From Bifidobacterium mellis (GTDB taxonomy: Bacteria > Actinomycetota > Actinomycetes > Actinomycetales > Bifidobacteriaceae): 64,000 bases of DNA. Shown in pieces: positions 61,335 through 64,000 of the stretch. The stretch is from contig NZ_KQ033885.1 of NCBI RefSeq assembly GCF_000967265.1, positions 1,035,538-1,099,537 of the forward strand, in the 5' to 3' direction. The position numbers and the translations under genes are program-made. Under the pieces are notes generated by a model. It saw only the letters and a list, made by a program, of their open reading frames with translations. It was not told the origin of the DNA and ran no database searches. The first letter of the stretch is position 1; the number at the start of each line of letters is the position of its first letter.

Positions 61335-61420
61335 TGGTGCCCCGGGTGGGAATCGAACCCACAAGCCGGTGAAGGCGGCGGATTTTAAGTCCGATGCGTA
61401 TACCATTTCGCCACCGGGGC
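61335..61420 (-). tRNA. tRNA-Leu (anticodon TAA)
   Basis: A class II tRNA with acceptor GCCCCGG/CCGGGGC, anticodon loop CTTAAAA, a long variable arm (around CGCCTTCACCGGCTTG) and T-arm GTGGG-TTCGATT-CCCAC. The CCA end is encoded (61335-61337). Confidence 0.95.
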
Positions 61421-61444
61421 CGTAACCCATAACGCCTTAGTATA

Positions 61445-62446
61445 TCATTCGCGCAGGAGGGTCCGACCGTAGTCCAGGACCAGGCCGTCCAGAAGGCCGT
61501 GCTCGCTGGCCACATAGGTTCCCGAAGCCAGCGCACTGGGACTGGCCCGACCGAGACGCTCCAGCAGACGGCTCCAGATCAGGGCACCGCCGCCGATCAC
61601 ATCCACACGCCCGGGATGGATGGCCTTGAGCTCCCTACGTTCCTGGCGGCTCATGTTCAGCACCTGGTCGTCAACCCGGCGGGCCGCATCGACCGGAATG
61701 GACCGGCCATCGACAGCATGGCGATCGTAGACCTTGCATCCCAGGGCCAGTGCGCTCATGGTGGTGACCGTGCCGGAGACCCCGATCAGACTGCCTACAC
61801 CGGCTACAGGGACCTGGTCGAAGGCCCGGTCGATCCAGCCGTCAACATCCTCAAGCGCCTGGTCGATCTGCTCCTGGGTGGGCGGATCGTCCAGCAGATG
61901 GCGCTCGGTCATCCGCACGGAGCCGATGTTCATGGAGTAGGAGGCTTTGACCTGGTCGACAGGCAGATCGCTCCCGTCCCCGCCCAAAACCAACTCGGTG
62001 GAGCCGCCACCCAGGTCGACCACCAGGTAGGGCGCAGGTGGCATGTCGTCGCTGCCGCGCTGCTCAAGCACGCTGACCGCGCCCAGAAAACTCAGGGAGG
62101 CCTCCTGGGAGCCACTGATGACCTCGGGCGTGACCCCCAGGATGGAGCGCACACCCTCTTCGAAACTTTCTCGGTTGTCGGCATCCCTGGTGGCCGAGGT
62201 GGCCACAAAGCGCAGGCCATCCACAGGGTGCTCCTGCAGCTGCCGGGCGAAGAGCCGACAGGCCTCAAAGGCGCGCTCAAGGGCCTGGTCGGAAAAGCGG
62301 TGGTTGCGGTCCACGCCCTCCCCCAGCCTGATGACCCGCATCAGCCTGGGAGCCACCGGATGGAGCCCCTGTCGGTCCACCCGGGCTATCAGCAGACGTA
62401 TGGAGTTGGTGCCGCAGTCCACGCCCGCCACCGTCACCTGATCCAT
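61445..62446 (-). CDS. Exopolyphosphatase / pppGpp phosphohydrolase (Ppx/GppA)
   Basis: The protein has 333 residues from the ATG at 62446 (GAAGGGGG upstream); an ATG at 62461 is also possible. It has the ASKHA fold with phosphate loops VAGVDCGTNSIRLLI and LVVDLGGGSTELVLG, then GVSGTVTTMSALAL and VIGGGALIWSRLLE. At this length it lacks the C-terminal HD domains, like the short actinobacterial Ppx proteins, which split polyphosphate or pppGpp. It follows the DUF501 gene closely, an order (eno, ftsB-like, DUF501, ppx) found widely in actinobacteria. Confidence 0.92.
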   Translation of the reverse strand: MDQVTVAGVDCGTNSIRLLIARVDRQGLHPVAPRLMRVIRLGEGVDRNHRFSDQALERAFEACRLFARQLQEHPVDGLRFVATSATRDADNRESFEEGVRSILGVTPEVISGSQEASLSFLGAVSVLEQRGSDDMPPAPYLVVDLGGGSTELVLGGDGSDLPVDQVKASYSMNIGSVRMTERHLLDDPPTQEQIDQALEDVDGWIDRAFDQVPVAGVGSLIGVSGTVTTMSALALGCKVYDRHAVDGRSIPVDAARRVDDQVLNMSRQERRELKAIHPGRVDVIGGGALIWSRLLERLGRASPSALASGTYVASEHGLLDGLVLDYGRTLLRE

Positions 62447-62457
62447 GGAAACCCCCT

Positions 62458-63150
62458 TCATTGCCTCTCCTGCCGGTTCTCTTGCCGGGATGTCCCGGTC
62501 CAGGGCTGGGCACACCTGCAGACCTGCGGATCGAACACCCGACGCACCAGGTCCAGGACCCGGTCGCCCAGTGGATTGACCCCAGGGCCCATGACCAGGG
62601 ACTGTGCGGTCAGAGCATGTAGACACTTGACCCGCTTGGGCATGCCGCCGGCCGAGATTCCGGCGATGTGCCCCTCGTCGTCGCCCAACCGCCGGGCCAG
62701 GGCAGAACGGAAGGCCAGATAGAGCCCATGGGCCCTACGGTAGGCGCTGGCCAGGTCCGCATCCGAACCCAGCTCGGTATTCCAGGCGGCCATGATGCCG
62801 TCGGCCTCCAGCCGGGAGACGGCCTTGACGGCCTCAGGGCTGGTCAGATAGCAGGTGGTCGGAAAGGGCGTGCCATCCTCCAACTGGGGCCGGGTGACCA
62901 CAGCCAGCGGATTGCCGCAGACGCAGCGGGCGCCCACGGCCACCATGCCCCTCGGATAGCGACCCAGCTGCCGGTTCACGGCGGCTACCTGCTCCGGTGT
63001 GGCCGGAGTCGCCAAAAGCTCCTGGACTCTATCTCCGACCGCTGCCAATTCCCGGTCGCCGACCAGGCCGGAGACTTTAGGCTCGACCCGGGCCTTGTCC
63101 CCGCCTTGGGATTCCACTGCTGCCTGGGGCCTTTCCTGGGCCTTGATCAC
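62458..63150 (-). CDS. DUF501 family protein
   Basis: The protein has 230 residues from a GTG at 63150 with GAGGA 5 bases upstream. The DUF501 core shows VNRQLGRYPRGMVAVGARC, CGNPLAVVTRPQLEDGTPFP, TTCYLTSPE and AGISAGGMPKRVKCLHAL, with the conserved Cys/His residues suggesting a metal site. The family's function is unknown. The context between ftsB-like and ppx genes is conserved. The N-terminal 35 residues and the C-terminal Arg/Gln tail are variable-looking. Confidence 0.9.
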   Translation of the reverse strand: MIKAQERPQAAVESQGGDKARVEPKVSGLVGDRELAAVGDRVQELLATPATPEQVAAVNRQLGRYPRGMVAVGARCVCGNPLAVVTRPQLEDGTPFPTTCYLTSPEAVKAVSRLEADGIMAAWNTELGSDADLASAYRRAHGLYLAFRSALARRLGDDEGHIAGISAGGMPKRVKCLHALTAQSLVMGPGVNPLGDRVLDLVRRVFDPQVCRCAQPWTGTSRQENRQERQ

Positions 63151-63206
63151 GCTGTCCTCATCTTTCCTGATTCTTTGCTGCCGCTAAGTTCATCAACCGT
63201 CGGGGT

Positions 63207-63791
63207 TCACTGTCCTCCCCCGCCCTTGGATGGAGAGGGGCCGTCGGAGCCACCTGGACTGTTGGAACCAGCTGGGCTAGCCGATCCGCTCGGACCGGCT
63301 CCGTCGCCAGGATGCTGATCCGTGCCCCCCTTGTTCCTATTGGCCGACGTATCCCGGTCGGCCTTGGCGAAGGAATAGGCCATCTCCTGATACCAGGGCA
63401 GGGAGTTCTTCCTGGGAGCCCGAACCCCCTTGCTGTCGGCCTGGTCCTTGTCCTTGCCGCCCGTAACCGCCTCCGGATGCAGGACCCTGATGGCCTCCTC
63501 GTCGGGGAAGACGAATCCCAGCCGATCCCGGGCCTGGGCGGTCACATAGGCCTTGTCGTCCCAGCGCCGAATCTGGTTCTCCAGGTCACGCTTGTGCTCG
63601 ACAAGCTGGGCCTGCTGGTTGCGCAGGCCGTTGAGCTCGGAAAGATTGATGGCGTAGGCGTGGAAGGTGGAGACCAGCTGGATCAGACCCAGGGCCACGA
63701 TGATGACCGCCACAAAGAAGGTGATGGGTCCCGACGACCGCCTGCTTGTCCGCCGGTCGGTGCCGTCACGTTTGTTCTTGGCCATACCCAT
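63207..63791 (-). CDS. Septum-formation initiator (FtsB/DivIC-like)
   Basis: The protein has 194 residues; ATGs at 63791 and 63785 are both possible and neither has a clear ribosome site. A basic cytoplasmic start leads to one membrane helix (about 22-45, ITFFVAVIIVALGLIQLVST). A coiled coil follows (LNGLRNQQAQLVEHKRDLENQIRRW), then the FtsB-family element AYVTAQARDRLGFVFPDE. The last 70 residues are Gly/Ser/Pro-rich. Position between eno and DUF501 is the usual actinobacterial one. It probably works in the divisome with FtsL and FtsQ. Confidence 0.9.
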   Translation of the reverse strand: MGMAKNKRDGTDRRTSRRSSGPITFFVAVIIVALGLIQLVSTFHAYAINLSELNGLRNQQAQLVEHKRDLENQIRRWDDKAYVTAQARDRLGFVFPDEEAIRVLHPEAVTGGKDKDQADSKGVRAPRKNSLPWYQEMAYSFAKADRDTSANRNKGGTDQHPGDGAGPSGSASPAGSNSPGGSDGPSPSKGGGGQ

Positions 63792-63840
63792 AAAAATACC
63801 CGCGGCAGCCGACGCGGACCGCCACGGGTGAAAGACTTCA

Positions 63841-63878
63841 CGGTCGGGTCAAAACCTGCAAGGGGTCCGGCCCGACCG
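63841..63878 (-). terminator. eno terminator hairpin
   Basis: CGGTCGGG and CCCGACCG form a perfect 8-bp stem just past the enolase stop codon. The U-run is weak. Confidence 0.5.
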
Positions 63879-63886
63879 GCAAGACC

Positions 63887-64000
<114 letters not shown>

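Overview
The window is a contiguous piece of a high-GC actinobacterial chromosome, almost certainly from Bifidobacterium. The strongest evidence is the bifid-shunt set guaA / xfp / pta / ackA (GMP synthase divergent from xylulose-5-P/fructose-6-P phosphoketolase, then phosphotransacetylase and acetate kinase). Two WhiB regulators, a CarD/CdnL protein, an ANTAR response regulator with its PdtaS-type kinase, DUF501 and two LytR-CpsA-Psr enzymes agree with this. The species cannot be fixed from sequence alone; the large isopeptide-type surface protein and GC content would fit the insect-associated clade, but that is inference.

Layout. 1-4.5 kb: the N-terminal 1113 codons of a very large secreted, repeat-built surface protein that runs off the left edge, and a single-pass membrane protein with a helical extracellular stalk. 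4.5-9.3 kb: a gene-poor, partly AT-rich accessory region abutting the 3' end of guaA. It holds a small regulator, a truncated ParA gene, decayed reading frames, and one intact small operon (TetR regulator plus PH-like protein) with a well-formed, probably leaderless promoter. 9.3-17 kb: guaA, xfp, pta and ackA. 17-23 kb: hisN, aroA, tRNA-Pro, and a TetR / ABC exporter / MFS block with a duplicated operator. 23-32 kb: two Nudix genes, a Nif3-like gene, polA, pdtaR, tRNA-Leu(CAA), pyruvate kinase and terC. 32-40.5 kb: uvrB, coaE, rpsA, folD, a metal ABC transporter without a binding protein, ispF and carD. 40.7-46.9 kb: an OmpR-type two-component pair, SOS-controlled umuDC, comF, a HAD hydrolase and a degenerate minimal metallopeptidase. 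46.9-57.4 kb: a cell-envelope cluster of DUF5719 protein, giant GT2 membrane glycosyltransferase, WhiB2-type regulator, two LCP ligases, an EssC/EccC-like double-ATPase and a WhiB1-type regulator. 57.5-64 kb: pdtaS, hemolysin III, greA, an FKBP, tRNA-Leu(TAA), ppx/gppA, DUF501, an FtsB-like protein and the 3' end of enolase.

How the parts connect. Xfp makes acetyl-phosphate, which Pta and AckA convert to acetyl-CoA and to acetate plus ATP; pyk and eno belong to the lower glycolytic arm. Identical CGAACATTTGTTCG boxes lie before umuD and, inside coaE, before uvrB, so both are probable LexA targets. PdtaS (58 kb) and PdtaR (28 kb) probably form one split two-component system acting on RNA. The ATACCACTGGTATGTT site occurs before both the TetR gene and the ABC exporter, giving a self-contained efflux regulon. 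The least explained material is the decayed guaA-proximal island, the stand-alone EssC-like ATPase, the leaderless TetR/PH-like operon, and the surface protein cut by the window edge.
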